Source: Balanoglossus misakiensis (taxonomy: Eukaryota; Hemichordata). Taken from it: 64,000 nt of DNA. This document shows, in pieces, positions 1-14,700 of this stretch (positions are counted from its first letter, which is position 1; each line of letters opens with the position of its first letter). The stretch lies in NCBI GenBank assembly GCA_040954595.2, contig CM082576.2:4216001-4280000 (forward strand), given 5' to 3'. A program made the position numbers and the translations under genes. Under the pieces are notes generated by a model, which saw nothing but the letters and a program-made list of their open reading frames with translations, was not told the origin of the DNA and did no database searches.

Positions 1-112
1 TATGAAAAGCCAATGAGATGAACCAAAGTCTCGTGAAGAAAGGGCTAAAACTGCATGCACGTGTGATTAACAAATTTGAATTTTATTTTTTTGTCTGAAA
101 TGTATTTCGCAG

Positions 113-3100
113 CTTGGTCTCGACATTGAAGAGTTGGAGGACATCGAAGAGGATGCGGGACTTGGAAATGGAGGCCTGGGAAGACTGGCAGGTCAGTGGA
201 AAAGTCAGATTTTCCTCGTTCCCAGTAATCATTATCTGATGCCAGTGGAAGTCAGTAATATCAGATGTGCGGATTTGAATATTGAATTTCCAATGATGGA
301 TGGTTTCTGGTCTCACAGATGGGCTCACTTTCATGCGTGGCAATTGTAGTCGAGAAAAACATTAATTTTAATATTTTATGCCGTTCAGGTAAATCTTCCT
401 GAAAAAAGAGTTGTAAGCTTGAGATAAAGGTGGTGAATATCTCACCAAATCTACTGTGACTTAAATTATTAAGCAAGCATATCTCACATTCAACATTGAC
501 ATTACATTGTAAGGATGTGCATTGTATGCGCCCTGGGACAGCATCGAATTTGTCTCTTCCTGTAAGATTGTGTTTTAGAATTGCTAGACGCATCATGTTC
601 GTTAAACTGTAATTGATGCTTTTGTCCTTGCAGCATGCTTCTTAGATTCCATGGCCAGTCTGGGTCTGGCTGCCTATGGCTACGGCATCCGATATGAGTA
701 TGGCATCTTCAACCAGAAAATCAAAGAAGGACAACAGGTTAGAAATATGTGTCAGGTTCTGTGCGTCTCATATGATAATAAAGAGCCTCTCTTTTCATAA
801 CGTCAATGATGACCATGCAAGACGAACTGGGGGCAATTTGAATTTTGTTATCCTAGGCACTGTATTTTAAAAAGGCTGAACAGTTGTTACAATTATAAAT
901 AAACTGTGTCAGATGTCATTAATTTTGTTAGGATATAACATCATCTGGATGCGTTGTTTGTATTCAGCTTCTTATCTGAACAATTGGCTGAAATTTAAAT
1001 GGAATTTTTCTTTCCACTGGCACACGTTATTTGTGGTCTGTGAATGCCAACATAAATTTATCTTTATCCCTGTCTTGGGACACTATAATTTATATCAGCA
1101 AATGATGTCTGGGAATCCAAGATAAGGCAGTTACTGAGCTGCATGTATAATGTACCAGTGTTATGCATGTTTAAATTTGTATATTTTATACCAGTCCCAG
1201 CATTGGCAGAGATTTTTGAAATTTTTGTACTGGGGGATAAAAGGTCATCTATTGATAACATTTCAGACTGGTTGGGCATGACAGTGTCCCAGACATACAT
1301 TTATAGACACATTGAATTCACTGCATGTATTTTTAAAAAGAATATGCAAAAGTCATGTGAATTATTGTTTTATCAATTATATAAGACACATTTTCATTAC
1401 AGACCATGGTGTAGAGTTTGAGCATCAGCTGCTTCTGAAATGAATGAGTTTTTCCCCCCCAAAATTAAATTGCTGTAAATGTCTTATTTTACTTGCTACC
1501 TTGATGGTTAAGATGGCTAGAATAAGAGTGTATATCCAACGACTGACTAATTTGATTGATGTCTGTGTTTAGGTGGAAGAACCGGATGATTGGCTGAGGT
1601 TTGGAAATGCCTGGGAGAAAGCCCGGCCCGAATACATGATTCCCATCAACTTCTACGGCAAAGTGGAGAAGAACGATGAAGGCAAAATAAGATGGGTCAA
1701 CACCCAGGTAATGTTGCGTGAAGTGGGGTCACTTCTGGCATCGGGAGGGATTGTCTTGAATACAAATGGTTCACTGTTGATAACGTCATACCTGTTTGTC
1801 ATAGAGCAGTGGTGTTGATGTTTACATTTCATATTTTTGTAGGTGGTTTTTGCCATGCCATATGACACCCCAGTACCAGGTTTTGGCAATAACTGCGTCA
1901 ACACAATGAGACTGTGGGCAGCTAAGGCTCCAAATAGCTTCCATCTCAGATTCTGTAAGTACAGGAACAAATTGTGATATGCATGTATTTGCACTGTGGA
2001 CTGAAAAGCTAAGGGGGAGTCAGCGATTTTTGAATAAAGGTCAAATAAGGGTATATACAAGCGTACAGCTGAGAGCCAATCATATCAATTATTTCAGTTT
2101 TCTTCTCTATGCAATGTATGGCAACAATTTCAAACTTGTAAAACAGGGTATCATAAAGTGTTTATGACAATAAATATTTTATTATCAGAGACAATTATGT
2201 ACATTGTTCTCATCAAAATGGTCACAAATGCTTCAGAGACTAACGATATCCTGTGTTGACCTGTCTGACCCTCTGACCTTTCACCTCGCTGTCAATGATC
2301 TGTCAAAAGGTCATATTACAAGCTGGGCTACACTGTTGAATCACGCAACTACCGGTAACTAAAATATGCCATGCTGGCCACTGAAATAATTGCCATGTCT
2401 TTGAAATACAGTCTCGTCTTTCAGTGTTTTTCACTTCGTATTTTTTGACATTTATTTTGCAGTCAATGATGGTGACTATATCCAGGCTGTCTGCGATAGA
2501 AACATTGCTGAAAACATCTCCCGTGTTTTGTATCCGAATGATAATGTAAGTTCACCACCAGAGGTTATAAAAAGCAGCTGCTAACTATTCTTGTGCTTAC
2601 ACATTGCTACTCAGAGATGTCATTTCATATGCCTCAATGATTTCTGTGGTGGTTATAATGGATTTCGTTCAACTTGAGTGAATTTCAGTGATCGGAGAAT
2701 CAGACTCAATCACGTTGATTTTGAGATACCAGCATCACTGAACGCACACGCACATAAAACTTTCATGCACCTTCAGACTTCTGATGTACTGTATTGACAG
2801 AGATTCATTTTTAAATTGACAGTTCTTTGAAGGCAAGGAGCTTCGTCTGAAGCAGCAGTACTTTATGGTGGCCGCTACTCTGCAAGACATCATCCGACGT
2901 TTCAAGTCTTCCAGGTTTGGTTGCCGTGATCCAGTCAGAACATCTTTTGATACCTTCCCCAACAAGGTAAGAATGACAAAAAAATCAGAAACCAGCTTCG
3001 CAATTATTGCAATGATGCATCTATTATGTCTGGAACTCACTCTTGCACTCTTGTGGAGTGAATTTTGCAGCCACACTATTGTGTTTTCCGGTTTGCCAAT

Positions 3101-6100
3101 GTTCCTTCCACTTTTGCCGTTTTCCAGGTTGCGATCCAGCTGAACGACACCCATCCATCATTGGCTATTCCGGAACTGATGAGAATCCTGGTTGACATCG
3201 AGGGTCTGACCTGGGACCAGGTACATGTAAATCTGAAATGATTTGGTGTGTATACTTAACATTACAAGCATCTACATGAAGAGTCCTAGCGACTAATGAT
3301 TCAGTGTGTTTCAGTATGGACAGGACAACAGTAAAATATCTGGATTCCCACAAAGAAAAATGCTCTTTTGGTGTTGTAGATGTCAGCATTTATTCACTTA
3401 TGTTCCTGTACGTTTCATATTCTTCCCAGGCTTGGGACATCACTCAAAGATCATGTGCTTACACCAACCACACACTGTTGCCCGAAGCTCTGGAGAGATG
3501 GCCAGTCGCTATGTTGGAAAACCTGTTGCCAAGACACCTGCAGATCATCTATGAGATCAACTCCAAATTCATGGAGGTGAGGTTTTTGTGGTTGTGTTTG
3601 ATGTGACGCAACATGGAGAGCAAAAGCTGTGAATTTTTATTGTCCAGGGTCGTAAGTTGATGCTAATTTGTAATAATGTTTATCTTTTTGTCAATTTTAG
3701 ACAGTGTCAATTAAATATCCTGGTGATTTTACTCGTATGGGTCGCATGTCATTGGTGGAAGAGATGCCTGAGAAGCGAATCAATATGGCTCACCTGGCCA
3801 TTGTGGGATCGCATGTCATCAATGGTGTGGCTCGCATCCATTCGGACTTGCTCAAGTCAACAGTGTAAGTGTCAGCTTTGTGGATATCCTAATGAGATTT
3901 TGAAAATAATTTTGAAAACTCTGATGAAAGATCGAGTTTACATTCAAATCAAATTTCTTGTTGTGAGGGAATCAGAAATCTGAAAACTATTTCGTTTTCA
4001 TTTTGTACCAATACCATTCTGACACCAAAATATGTCATTGGTGTAAATCAGAAAAGTGTTTGACTCCATCAACAAAGACATCAGTGTTCAAGTTCACCTT
4101 GCATTTCAGGTTCAAGGACTTCTACGAGATGTTCCCTGACAAGTTCCAGAACAAAACTAACGGAATAACTCCACGTCGTTGGATGGTGCTGTGTAACCCA
4201 AGCCTTGCAGATGCAGTCTGTGATGTGAGTGTTATGTTAAAGTTTCAAACTGTATCCAAATGAGCTGAACATGGTCAAAAATAAAAGATGTTTGGTGTTC
4301 CTTCAATGTATGATTTCCTCTGTGAGATTTGTTTGACCAGCAGTATTTGTGTTTGATTTCAGAAAATTGGAGACAAATTTATCACTGATCTGAGAATGCT
4401 GCGCGATTTGGAACCATTCTCCAATGACATGGCACTTCTGAGGAACATTCAGAAGGTGAAACAGGTGAGTTACAGGCATCAGTGTACTGTCATGTGATTC
4501 TTGTTAGAAATCATGTGATGTGCATGTGATGCCCATGTGGTCTTCTTCTGACATTGTGTTACAAGCAAGCTGGAGATGATCGCACATGCAGTCATGCATA
4601 TGTATACTTCACAGTAGAAAGTACCTAGAATGTTTTTTTATTGCGAGCAGTGTATGATACCAGACATCAGAGTTGATAAACCCCATTTGATTTGACCCAG
4701 AGTGTTTCAGTGTCACATGATGCAGATTGACATTTCCTATCTCCTGTGCAGGAAAACAAGATGAAACTAGCCAGTTACATTGAGAAAACCATGAACATCA
4801 CAGTGGACCCTACATCCATGTTTGATGTCCAAGTCAAAAGAATCCATGAATACAAGAGACAATTGCTCAATTGCCTCCACGTCATAACCCTGTACAACCG
4901 TAAGTCTGATTGGTCATTTCTGTGACCCCTCTGTAAATATTGAGTACATTGGCGCCTTTAAAGCCAAGAACAGAAAAAATTAGAGTGAAGTCATCAGTAT
5001 GAAATTTTTCTCTTTTTTTTTTTTTATGTAACAACAGGCCTGAAGAAGAACCCGAACATGCCATTCGTTGCCCGCACAGTTATGATCGGCGGGAAAGCTG
5101 CCCCGGGATACTTCATCGCGAAGAAGATCATTCACCTGATCAATGCTGTGGCACGAGTCATCAACAACGATCCCATCATCGGGAAGAAACTCAAAGTGAT
5201 CTACCTGGAGAACTACCGAGTGTCTCTGGCGGAGAAGGTCATCCCCGCCACCGATCTGTCGGAGCAGATCTCGCTGGCCGGCACTGAAGCGTCTGGCACC
5301 GGTAACATGAAGTTCATGTTGAACGGTGCCCTCACAATCGGAACGCTTGATGGCGCTAATGTGGAGATGCAAGAGGAAGTGGGCGAGGACAACATCTTCA
5401 TCTTTGGCATGACCGTGGATGGAGTCAATGAGCTGATGAAAAAGGGGTAAGAGTTTGCTTTGTGTGGATGTATGGCAAAAATCATTTACATGTATGATAT
5501 AAGATTTGTGGTGTACTAGAACAGCTGTTTACAAATGAACAGGACAATTGATAGATTACATTTCCAATGGTAGATACACTCCAAAGGACTACTATGACAA
5601 GAATGCAGAACTGAAGCAAGCTGTGGACCAGATCAAAGGTGGCTATTTCTCCCCATGGGATCAGTACTGTTTCAAGGAGGTGGCTGATACACTCTTGTTC
5701 CATGACAGGTAAGTGCATCCACATACATTTGATCTTATTCGATTTGAAACATAAAACTGCCAGTTTTTAACCTTTCCATACCTGTTTCTAAAAGGGGTTC
5801 TCTCTTGACTATGACTCACATGTCGAATCATCTTTAAATTTTTATTGTAGATTTTGCCTGATGGCAGATTACGAAGAATACATCAAATGCCAAGACAGAG
5901 TTAGTAATCTGTACAAGGTAAGTCCATTCCAAATAATCCATAGTGTTATGGCTGCATGTAGTTTTCTCAGTGTGTTTTCTGCCTGTTTGAACTGGCGTAC
6001 ATGTACTTAAATGTTTGAGTAATGTCTGTTTTTTTAGGATCCCGTGGCCTGGAGTAGAATGTGCCTGCTGAACATCGCTGCGTCTGGAAAGTTCTCCAGC

Positions 6101-6217
6101 GACCGCACGATTGAAGAATACGCCAAGGACATCTGGGGCGTGGAACCCACTCGCAGCAAACTCCCAGCACCCCACGAAGTACCAGTCATCTCAAGTGACG
6201 ACAAGAAGAAGAAATAA
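113..6217 (+). CDS. PYG: glycogen phosphorylase, last 16 coding exons (5' end outside window)
   Basis: Glycogen phosphorylase releases glucose-1-phosphate from glycogen in the cytosol, using pyridoxal phosphate. Exons: 113-191, 634-737, 1573-1707, 1843-1954, 2463-2545, 2823-2966, 3128-3220, 3430-3576, 3701-3864, 4110-4224, 4363-4464, 4752-4899, 5038-5446, 5574-5708, 5851-5917, 6038-6217. All junctions are GT-AG and phases agree, giving 738 codons plus stop. By family comparison about 114 N-terminal residues are missing, including the regulatory phosphoserine and the first part of the AMP site. Visible landmarks in order: the glycine loop [11 protein letters not shown], the 280s loop [16 protein letters not shown], the effector-site arginines in DIIRRFKSS, the catalytic-site histidine in [27 protein letters not shown], the phosphate-site [13 protein letters not shown], and the PLP-binding lysine in [10 protein letters not shown]. 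The protein ends in an unusual DDKKKK tail. Family identity is certain; invertebrates usually have one such gene, so I do not assign a muscle, liver or brain type. Confidence 0.97.
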
Positions 6218-8335
6218 AGCAATGGTCGTAGACTCTGTAAAATATGTAAATGTACCGAAGCAACTCAAAAGTTTTTTGCTGTATACGAAAAAAACACCCT
6301 GCCTCATGATTCTCAAAAGTACCACGTAGTGAAAGAAAATTTCAGCCAGTGTAAATTATACTTGGAGAAACAACAATCCATATAGCACAGTTTAGAGTTC
6401 CAGATATTGAATGTGTGTGCTTCTGTATTGAGGATGGGGCATTTATATCTGAAATATTTAGCACAGTATTTTCATTTTGGTTTCAAGTTGCAGCAAAGAT
6501 GGCAGTCTAGTTATCAACTCATTTTAGTTTTGTCCAGTGTTTGGAATTTGCATTGAGCCTTCTCAGATTCGCGAAATGTTGGCCCAAAATTAAAAGTGGA
6601 ATGAATGTTTTGTTAGAGGACAGGACTGGTTTAATTAAAATGTCCTGACGTGTGTGGTTGGTAACAAACAGCATTAAAAAAACTCTACAGAGAGCTAGAG
6701 ACACATTTAGTAATACAAATGTGATAATAATATTGTCTGGAAATCAGTCAGTTTCCTCTGTTGTGTATAATTTAATCATATTTCAGCTTGGCTGATTTAA
6801 TAAAATCTGAAGGGGGCATCTGTACAGAAACTAAGACAGGCACTGGATATTTATTCATTTTTGTATCAATTGATGACATTTTTCTTTTTACAAAAAATAG
6901 CAAGTTTTTCTTTTTGGTTTTCAGTTGATGTAGTATTGGAGTTTTCAATACATTTTGATAAACTTGAATCAGTAGCATGCTGTGTGTGTCCTCTTGTTGA
7001 CCAGAATATAAACGGAGAATTTCATCAAATCAGTCTTTAAAAAAACTCACAATATGTAAAAAATAAAATAGAATTATTTGGTCTTTTATTGAAATCTTAA
7101 CTTTGGAATTGTTGTGATTTGGTCTGTTATGTGTTGTATTAATAATTGGCAGGTATAAAAGGCATGAGTTTATAGAAATATCCATTTTCTGTGGTCATTG
7201 TGATGATAATAATAACATGGTGCAAAAAATGGTGCAAAGTTTCAAAGATTTGAAAAAAAAATGTTCCTTATTTCATGCCAGGCAGGCCACCAATCTCAAG
7301 AAACTTAATAGTTGTATCGATTGTACTGCCAACTGATTTGCTGATTCATGGAAATGCATGCAAATACTACTGTTCCAGTTCCATCATGGATGATTCCTAT
7401 CGGGAACCAATCAGCTCACAGTTAACATCATCTCTCTGCTTGAAGTTTTATAGTCAGCCAATCAGCCAACAGATAACATTATCTTGTTACAAGAGTATCG
7501 CCCTGTCTGTGCATGCAGGGATAGATCATGTGTGTCAGACAGAAAGAGTTGGGCACTCATGATTTTATCTGTCATTCCGTTTTTATCCCCCATCGTGTGT
7601 AGCAGACAGTATCTGACAGACATCAGAGTGGAGTCTAATGAAATTCACAGAAATTTGCCGTGTGCAAATCCCACCACCTGTAAAATCAATAGCAAGTTGC
7701 TTTTCTTTGCTGCTGTAAAGTTTAATGATGGACATTTTTTGTGCTAGGATATTATCTACCGAGTCAGTCATCATTTGGTGAAATCAGTGTCCATTGCATC
7801 AAGGCTTTTGGTGTGTGTTTCACCGTGACAAGATTATTTGGTTATAGCCTTGCATTTTAGAAAATTTTAAAACCAAGAGTTAAACTGGGCAGCTGAAGGC
7901 AAAAGCCATCCACTATTGCAGTGTGGCTACATTAACTTGTAGACTTTGTAGGAAAAAAATTGCTTTACACTCTTGAGAGTGCCAAAAAACTTAGAAAGAC
8001 CTTGCATTGATTGTTATTTCAGTCAAGAAATGGATGGGCTGTTTTGTGGGGTTTTTGTTTGAGTTGGTAGGTTAAGGACAACTTAACTGTGTGTGCGTGC
8101 AACCGGAACTGCACACAGCGGTCTATTAATGTACAGAAAAGGAAACTTCCAACTATAAATTCATGGAATCAGAAACAGAATATTTGATGTTTGGATGTCA
8201 AATTTCAAACAGCTTATGAAGATTAATAGTAAGTTCTTGTGATGTTATGCACAAAGTACTTTTAAAAGTGAGAGATTTCTTGGTTATGTACCGCTTGCTT
8301 GCTAAGTTCTCAATAAAAGTGACTTCATTTTGACA
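6218..8335 (+). other. glycogen phosphorylase 3'UTR (probable extent)
   Basis: This is AT-rich sequence downstream of the stop at 6215-6217, with no recognisable coding segment. Earlier AATAAA hexamers occur (for example 6799-6804 and one near 7061), so shorter transcripts are possible. The hexamer at 8312 has the best downstream GT-rich context, which would make the longest 3'UTR about 2.1 kb. A 95-codon open frame at 7275-7562 resembles nothing I know and is treated as chance. The extent is inferred, not shown. Confidence 0.55.
8312..8317 (+). terminator. polyadenylation signal AATAAA, end of glycogen phosphorylase gene
   Basis: A canonical hexamer followed within about 30 bases by a GT-rich stretch (TTGTGTGGAGTGTAATG), which is the usual arrangement around a cleavage site. 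It lies 2.1 kb after the phosphorylase stop and about 390 bases before the next start codon, so it fits the end of the upstream transcript. Confidence 0.6.
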
Positions 8336-8706
8336 ACCTCTTGTGTGGAGTGTAATGCTTTCTACTGGTTCAGTGCTGTTCGAATTATAAATGCAATTTC
8401 AAATTGGATATTGTTCCTCTTTCAAAATACTAAAGCTTCACACGGCATGTCACATTCGTCTTGAAAAAAGCCAAAAATTAACTGTAGAGGGCGCAAATGG
8501 TACAACTCCTACAACAAATCTTGACAGGCGAGGAGCAGTTATTCGAGCCGTAGCTTTTTATTCCTAATTATTTATTCAGACATTAAAGAAAAAAGGCAGT
8601 GTCTTCGCAACATTTGACTCAGAAAGAGGAGTATAAGAGGGCCTGGCCGTGGGGGCGACCTCATGATACAAGTAACGCGAGATTAGAGCGAGATTTTATT
8701 TTAAAA
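8336..8706 (+). promoter_or_regulatory. CEBPZ promoter and 5'UTR region
   Basis: This short spacer between the phosphorylase poly(A) signal and the CEBPZ start codon must contain the CEBPZ promoter. I see no TATA box in good position. TAGAGGGCGC at 8485-8494 matches the core of the CTCF motif. The frame upstream of the CEBPZ ATG is open from about 8599 but has no ATG, which supports the start at 8707 (context AAAAATGGCG, a good initiation context). The transcription start site cannot be placed from sequence alone. Confidence 0.5.
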
Positions 8707-11700
8707 ATGGCGACTCCCATGAAGAAGCGTCGCAAAGCCAAAAGTGAGGAGACGTCGAAGAAGTCCACAAGTGACGAACATGGTGACACTGAAACACCCG
8801 GATTGAATTTGGATGATATCAAGGATTTGGGCGGAGACGAGGTTAGTTTTTCATTATTTCGCCATGGTACACATTCCTCTAAACGAGTTTTCAACCACGT
8901 GTTGGCAGTACACATGTAAACAGTCGCATGTGGTACTATGATGCAATTCAGGGTACGTGTACATATATTTTATGTTGGTTTGGGGAAGGACAAAGCAATG
9001 AATGCATGAACAGAAAGTCAACGTCTGTTGGACACTTCAAGTACAACCGACCATCTTCATCAATATTGCATCTTCCTCTTTAGGAGGATCTCAAAATGCT
9101 TCAAGATCTGACGGATGATGATGAGTTTGAGGATGCAGTGGATAACGATGACCAGGATGTAGACGAGAAAGCAATCAGAAAGTTCATAAAAAGTCTCGGA
9201 TTCCAATCAGATCAAAGGTAAGTTGGGATTTGGATGTTCTAGCAAGAGAATAAAGAGAAATCGTACAACTTACAAGAAAGTACCATTGCAGATAATAAGG
9301 AAGGTGAACATATTAGGTCTTCTTGCCAGTACCCGCAAAAGATAAAACCATCTTCTAATCTGTAACAGTGAGGTGATTGGAAATAAAAAGGAACCCTCTG
9401 CCAAAACAAGTAAAGACACAAAAAGCAAGTTGGCAGCAGAAACTCCGGACAAGACCAAGAAGGAGAAGAAGAAAACAAAAGAGACAAAAAGCAAGAAGAC
9501 TTTGGTACAACATCCTGAAGTGAGCAGTTCAACAATAGTGGACGATAAAGATGAACAGAAAAAGACGTACCTTGTACAGCCTGGTGGCAAATGGTATGAA
9601 AATGAGGTAAGTCTCACAAGGCTTTTTTGACATTTCTGTGATGTACATGTAAGCAGCTTCAGAATTCTCTCGAGATGTTTGGAGACATTGAAGGTCTACT
9701 GTTGTGGACGAAATCAGGTGTTACCGCTTAACATGATCATTATTCAGGTCCAAAAATTTACTTTCTGTGTATCAATTTCGACCACATTTGACTCGTTCAT
9801 TTCTAATCCACCAAACAGTTTTCATCTGATCCCATTGTATCAACGTCTCAAGATGCTGACACAGTGAAGAAGTACCAACAGAAAGCCGTCAAACTGTTTC
9901 AAGATGAGACGGCGCTGTACTCAGAGAGTGAGTGTACATTGCTTTCTAAATTATATTATCATTTACTAACTATCTTTAATTCAGTAGTTTTTGTTTTTGT
10001 AGAGTTATAGAGACATTTCACACTCTGTGAAGGTGTGTTTTGATTGAAAAATGCACTGATAATATGATTCACAGAAAAATCGGGCGAGAGCAGTTCCAGT
10101 GGTAGTTGGATGCAAACTGTCCTGACGTCTGGAACTCTGGGAGACAAGATGGCCGCCCTCACAGTGATGATTCAGGATAGCAGCGTGCACAGTTTTGGCA
10201 GGTTGGAGACCCTGATCGCTATGACAAAGAAGAAAGGCAAGAGGGAAGCAATCATGGCTATGGAGACGCTGAAAGATTTGTGGTTGTCGCAGCTGCTGCC
10301 AGAGAATAGAAAACTGAGGGTATTTTCACAGGTAGCAACGTCGCTTCTTCTATAATGTCAACATGCCCCCTCATATTGTTTTTGACCCCACTATACCAGA
10401 TTGCATGGTATCCATGAATCATGACCTGTTATAAACACAGCAATTTTGATGATTGAACCATTATTTGCAGCATCCTTTTGATCAGCTGGACAATCTAAGC
10501 GGAGGAAGTAAATCTAGAAATAAGAGGTTGCTGTTGTGGTATTTTGAGGACCAGTTGAAGAAAAAATACGAAGAGTATTTACAAGCTGTGAAGGTGAGGA
10601 ATGAATTTGTTGACATTTGTGTGTGAATAGGTTACTGTATTTTCAAACTTAGGTTAGCTTCTTGGTTCCTATAAGAGACTGGTTTTATCAAGACACAGGT
10701 GTAGCAATTGAACTTCAGAAATCATACCAGCTACAGTACTAGAAAATATTCTCAGAAATGAGTCTCAGTTGATATTCCACGATGATATTATAATGTTGCA
10801 ACAAAACTGAATCCAGTCACTTGTCTCTATTTTTACAGGTTTTGTCACATGACACAGTGTCGGCTGTGAAGACTAAAGCTATAAGTACAGTGTATCATCT
10901 GCTGGTCAATACACCGGAACAAGAAAAAGTGAGTGCAAAAAACAGCGTGGTGTTCTCAAACCAAAGAATATGATTTGAATTTTGACTTCATGTATCCACT
11001 TTGTGTGAGTCTTTATGTATGGCAAATGCAACCAGATTCAAAGCCTATTGGTTTAACTTCTTGACTTGTGTTGAGTTAGCTGTTAGAGTGAGATATTTAA
11101 CCTGGCATTCCCACCTTCAAATTTATTTGCATCTTGTATTTTTCAGTTTCTTTTGACAGAACTTGTGAATAAGGTCGGTGACCCTGACCGTAAAATAGCA
11201 GCTAAGGTTTCACATCTCCTGGGTAAAATGGGTAAGAATTTTGGATATTGCCTAAAGTTCACAAATAATCATCAAGAATGGTTGTACCTACAAATGGAAA
11301 AAATCCGAACATTTCATATGGAAATAAGAATTTTCAGATTTGATAATTCAAAACAGAAGCTAAAAAGATTCATTTATTTTTATAAACAAAGTACAAAAGA
11401 TTGAAATACCGTTTTGTTATCTGTATTAATTCATGTTTCAGTTGAGATACATCCTCAGATGAAAGTGATCGTGGCATCAGAGGTGGAAAGAATGTTGTAC
11501 AGGCCAAACGTGGGTGCAAAAGCTCAGTAAGTATAGTGAGAATACAAGAAGGAAAGCTTACGACTGTGATAATTTATCCAAGAAACACAACTGACATATA
11601 CGTGTATCTGCACTAATGTCCCTGAATTTTGTGGTCATTTTTATGCAAATTTTCTACTGTGTGGACTTGGTATCATCATGTTACCCCTTTCACCACCTTG

Positions 11701-14700
11701 GTTTGATCCAACCCCATTGTTTTCAATAGCGATGCTGGACCTTTATACAGGGAAATGGGGATGAAAGGTCTAAGTGCAGCTTTGTGTTATTTGCCTTTTT
11801 TTGTCTACAGATACTATGGCATCTGTTACTTGAACCAGTTTGTGTTGAGTCATGATGAACCTGAGTTAGCTGCCAGACTGATTACAATCTATTTTTCATT
11901 CTTTCGGGTGAGTGGTATTAATAATCACAACTTTGAGATATGTTGAAACTCTGATGAAGTGTTGATTTTTCAAGAAGTTGTTTCCAGCACATGCCCTCAT
12001 GCAGTGATTTTGTGATATTTATTTTTCCGGCCAGGCATTTGCAAAGAAGAAAGAAGTTGACGGCAAAATGTTGAGTGCGTTGTTAACTGGAGTGAACAGA
12101 GCTTACCCCTATGCGAAAGGTATGTGATGGTAATTTTAAAATCTGTTCTCCACATGAGTAAAGTCAGAAATAAGTTCAAACCGTATGGAAATTTTTGATG
12201 TGACATAGTCATCAATACAACACAAATTAACCTTAGATTTGAAACCAGACTGGGACATTATTTGTGGTCTCACCACTTTTTTTTTCATTGCAGTAAATGA
12301 TGACAGTATAAATGAACAGATGGATACTATATTCCGAGTGATTCATATTGCACCATTCAACACTGGTGTACAGGCGTTGATGTTGCTTTATCAAGTCATG
12401 GATGCCAGGTAGGAATACATGTATATGCGAAGTTGTGTGTTAAATATCACTGACTAACATATCCAAGTCAAATAGTGTCTGAGCTTCACTAACACCAAAT
12501 AAGTACCGAATTTTATAGAAAAATATCTGCCCCCATTTCTCTTATTCTTCTGTGCCAGTGAACTGTATACAGAATTGAAGAAGTTCGTCCACGTCACGTT
12601 CACATTTAATAGTTAGCTTATCAGTTACTCGAAGCTAATCCACCCATAATTCTACCATTTTTACTGCTAAAACCAGTTTACTTTTTAATGGATTTTTCTT
12701 TTGTGTACCTGATGTGAACTTCTTACCCCTTAAGTCAATTTGGATCTTTTGTGTCTGAGCCAGTAGGTTTTTCATTCACCAACCTGCATGCACAGTCGGT
12801 TTGTGTGGAATATTTGTATTCCTGATTTTCCATCCGGTCAGGATACAGTGCTTTGGCAGGAGCCAGAGTTTCTCTGTCGGCAATCACACATCAGTCCGTC
12901 TGATCCCATGGATACCACCCGGTGTTGACATGTATTTACAGATGTCTTGTCCACGTTCTTAATCGTCTTCAGAACAAGACGACACAACACCGCCAGTTTG
13001 ATCTTTTGCGTTCGTAGCCTGGGGGGAAGAAGGTGTCTTTGTGCGGTTGACTCGGGGGATAATCATTTGTATTTCTGTGAATATCAGATGTTGTGGCCTG
13101 ACACCATGCTCTTTGTATAGCCCTGAAGAATTGCCTGGTTTTAAAATGGCACTCATTGCCAGATATGGCGTCTCTTCTGTGCCTTACTGAATCAAATGCT
13201 TTCTAATGTACAATAAGATTAAAGACCTGTGAATTGTAACCACAGAATCAGAAAATTGACACACAGACTCCAATCATGAGTGCAGGACAGTACATTTTCC
13301 CCATTGTAAGCATGAAATTTCCGTTGACTGTGCAGTTGAGAAATATGGAAAACACGGCCTTCAATACCCACTGGCAATGGATGAGCACAGAGTGGCATAT
13401 TGTAATGTAGCAGCATTTGTATGTCAGATAGCTTCTTTCTAAGTGAATTTAGGTCAGTTGACCTCTCAGGAGTGTCTGTCTCCGTAATTTTGTGTAAGAC
13501 CTGTCTGTAACACCTGCCTCGCGGTGAGAGTCTCAACTCTGGATTTATGGCTGGGCACTCGTTGAAGGTAGTATCAAAGGTTTTTAAAAGGTTTGGTAAA
13601 TCCTGCTCTGATCTTCCAAGTGAAAATGTTTGACTGTCTCGTTCTGTCTCTTGAGATTAGCGAGTATTGTGGAGGTGAATCCGTGGGGAGATTGTGTGGT
13701 TTGCATGCTGTGACCCTTTTACCCCCGTTTCCCAGTGTACAGGTCCAACCACATGACCAAAGCAAGGTTGTGTAAAGCGCCCCCTTGTGGCAACATCCAG
13801 TAAACAAGGGCTTCATGATTTTCTGTTCCTTCCCCAGTACAGAGTCTCATTTCAAAGTATAAGTTGACTATGCAAGCCAGAGATATTTCTAAGCCACAAC
13901 ATGGTCACAGGAAGCATAAGATTTTGTGTTCATTCATTTGCAGGCAGGCAATGTCTGATAGATTCTACATGGCACTCTACAAGAAGCTGACTGATCCTGA
14001 ACTGAAGAACTCCCCCAGGCAACCAATGTTTCTAAATCTACTGTTTAAATCCCTGAAAGCTGACGTGGTCTTTAAGAGAATCAAAGTTAGTATTTTTGTT
14101 ACCAAAGAATTCGGTAGACTCCAGATCTGAGATGCAATATAAATGCAAGATAGAGAAAAAAAAACCTGTCGGCTTTTAGAGCAAACTGTCTCAGGTTTTT
14201 GATTCTACCGAAGGTCACAAGGCCACAAATTATCATACAAGAGTGAAAATGACATGTCTGATGCCTTATAGAAAAGCCCTAGCGCTAAATACTCAAGTCT
14301 TCTGTCTCTATCATGTGTAGTAGCCAAAAGTAAATTTTGTGTGATAGCAAAGTCCAGCACTGACATGCGTGGAAAAAAATTCAAGTAGACTAATGGCTCC
14401 CTCTAAAACAGACCATTTGCAATGGAAGGTGACACTTAGCTCACATTTATTCATAAAATATTACCCCAGACCAGTGAACCACTGAAGATTGGAACTATTA
14501 GCAAATTGGCTTTGTATCTGCAGAGTGTTAGAGAAACAGTTAAGATATAAATCAGCAATGCATGACTAGCAACACGGTTCTGATTAATTAAAAGAAAAAA
14601 AAAACACTTCTCCACGGCAGGCATTCATCAAACGACTTCTGCAGATCTGCAGTTGTCACCAGCCGACTTTCATCTGCGGCGCTTTGTACCTCATCTCAGA

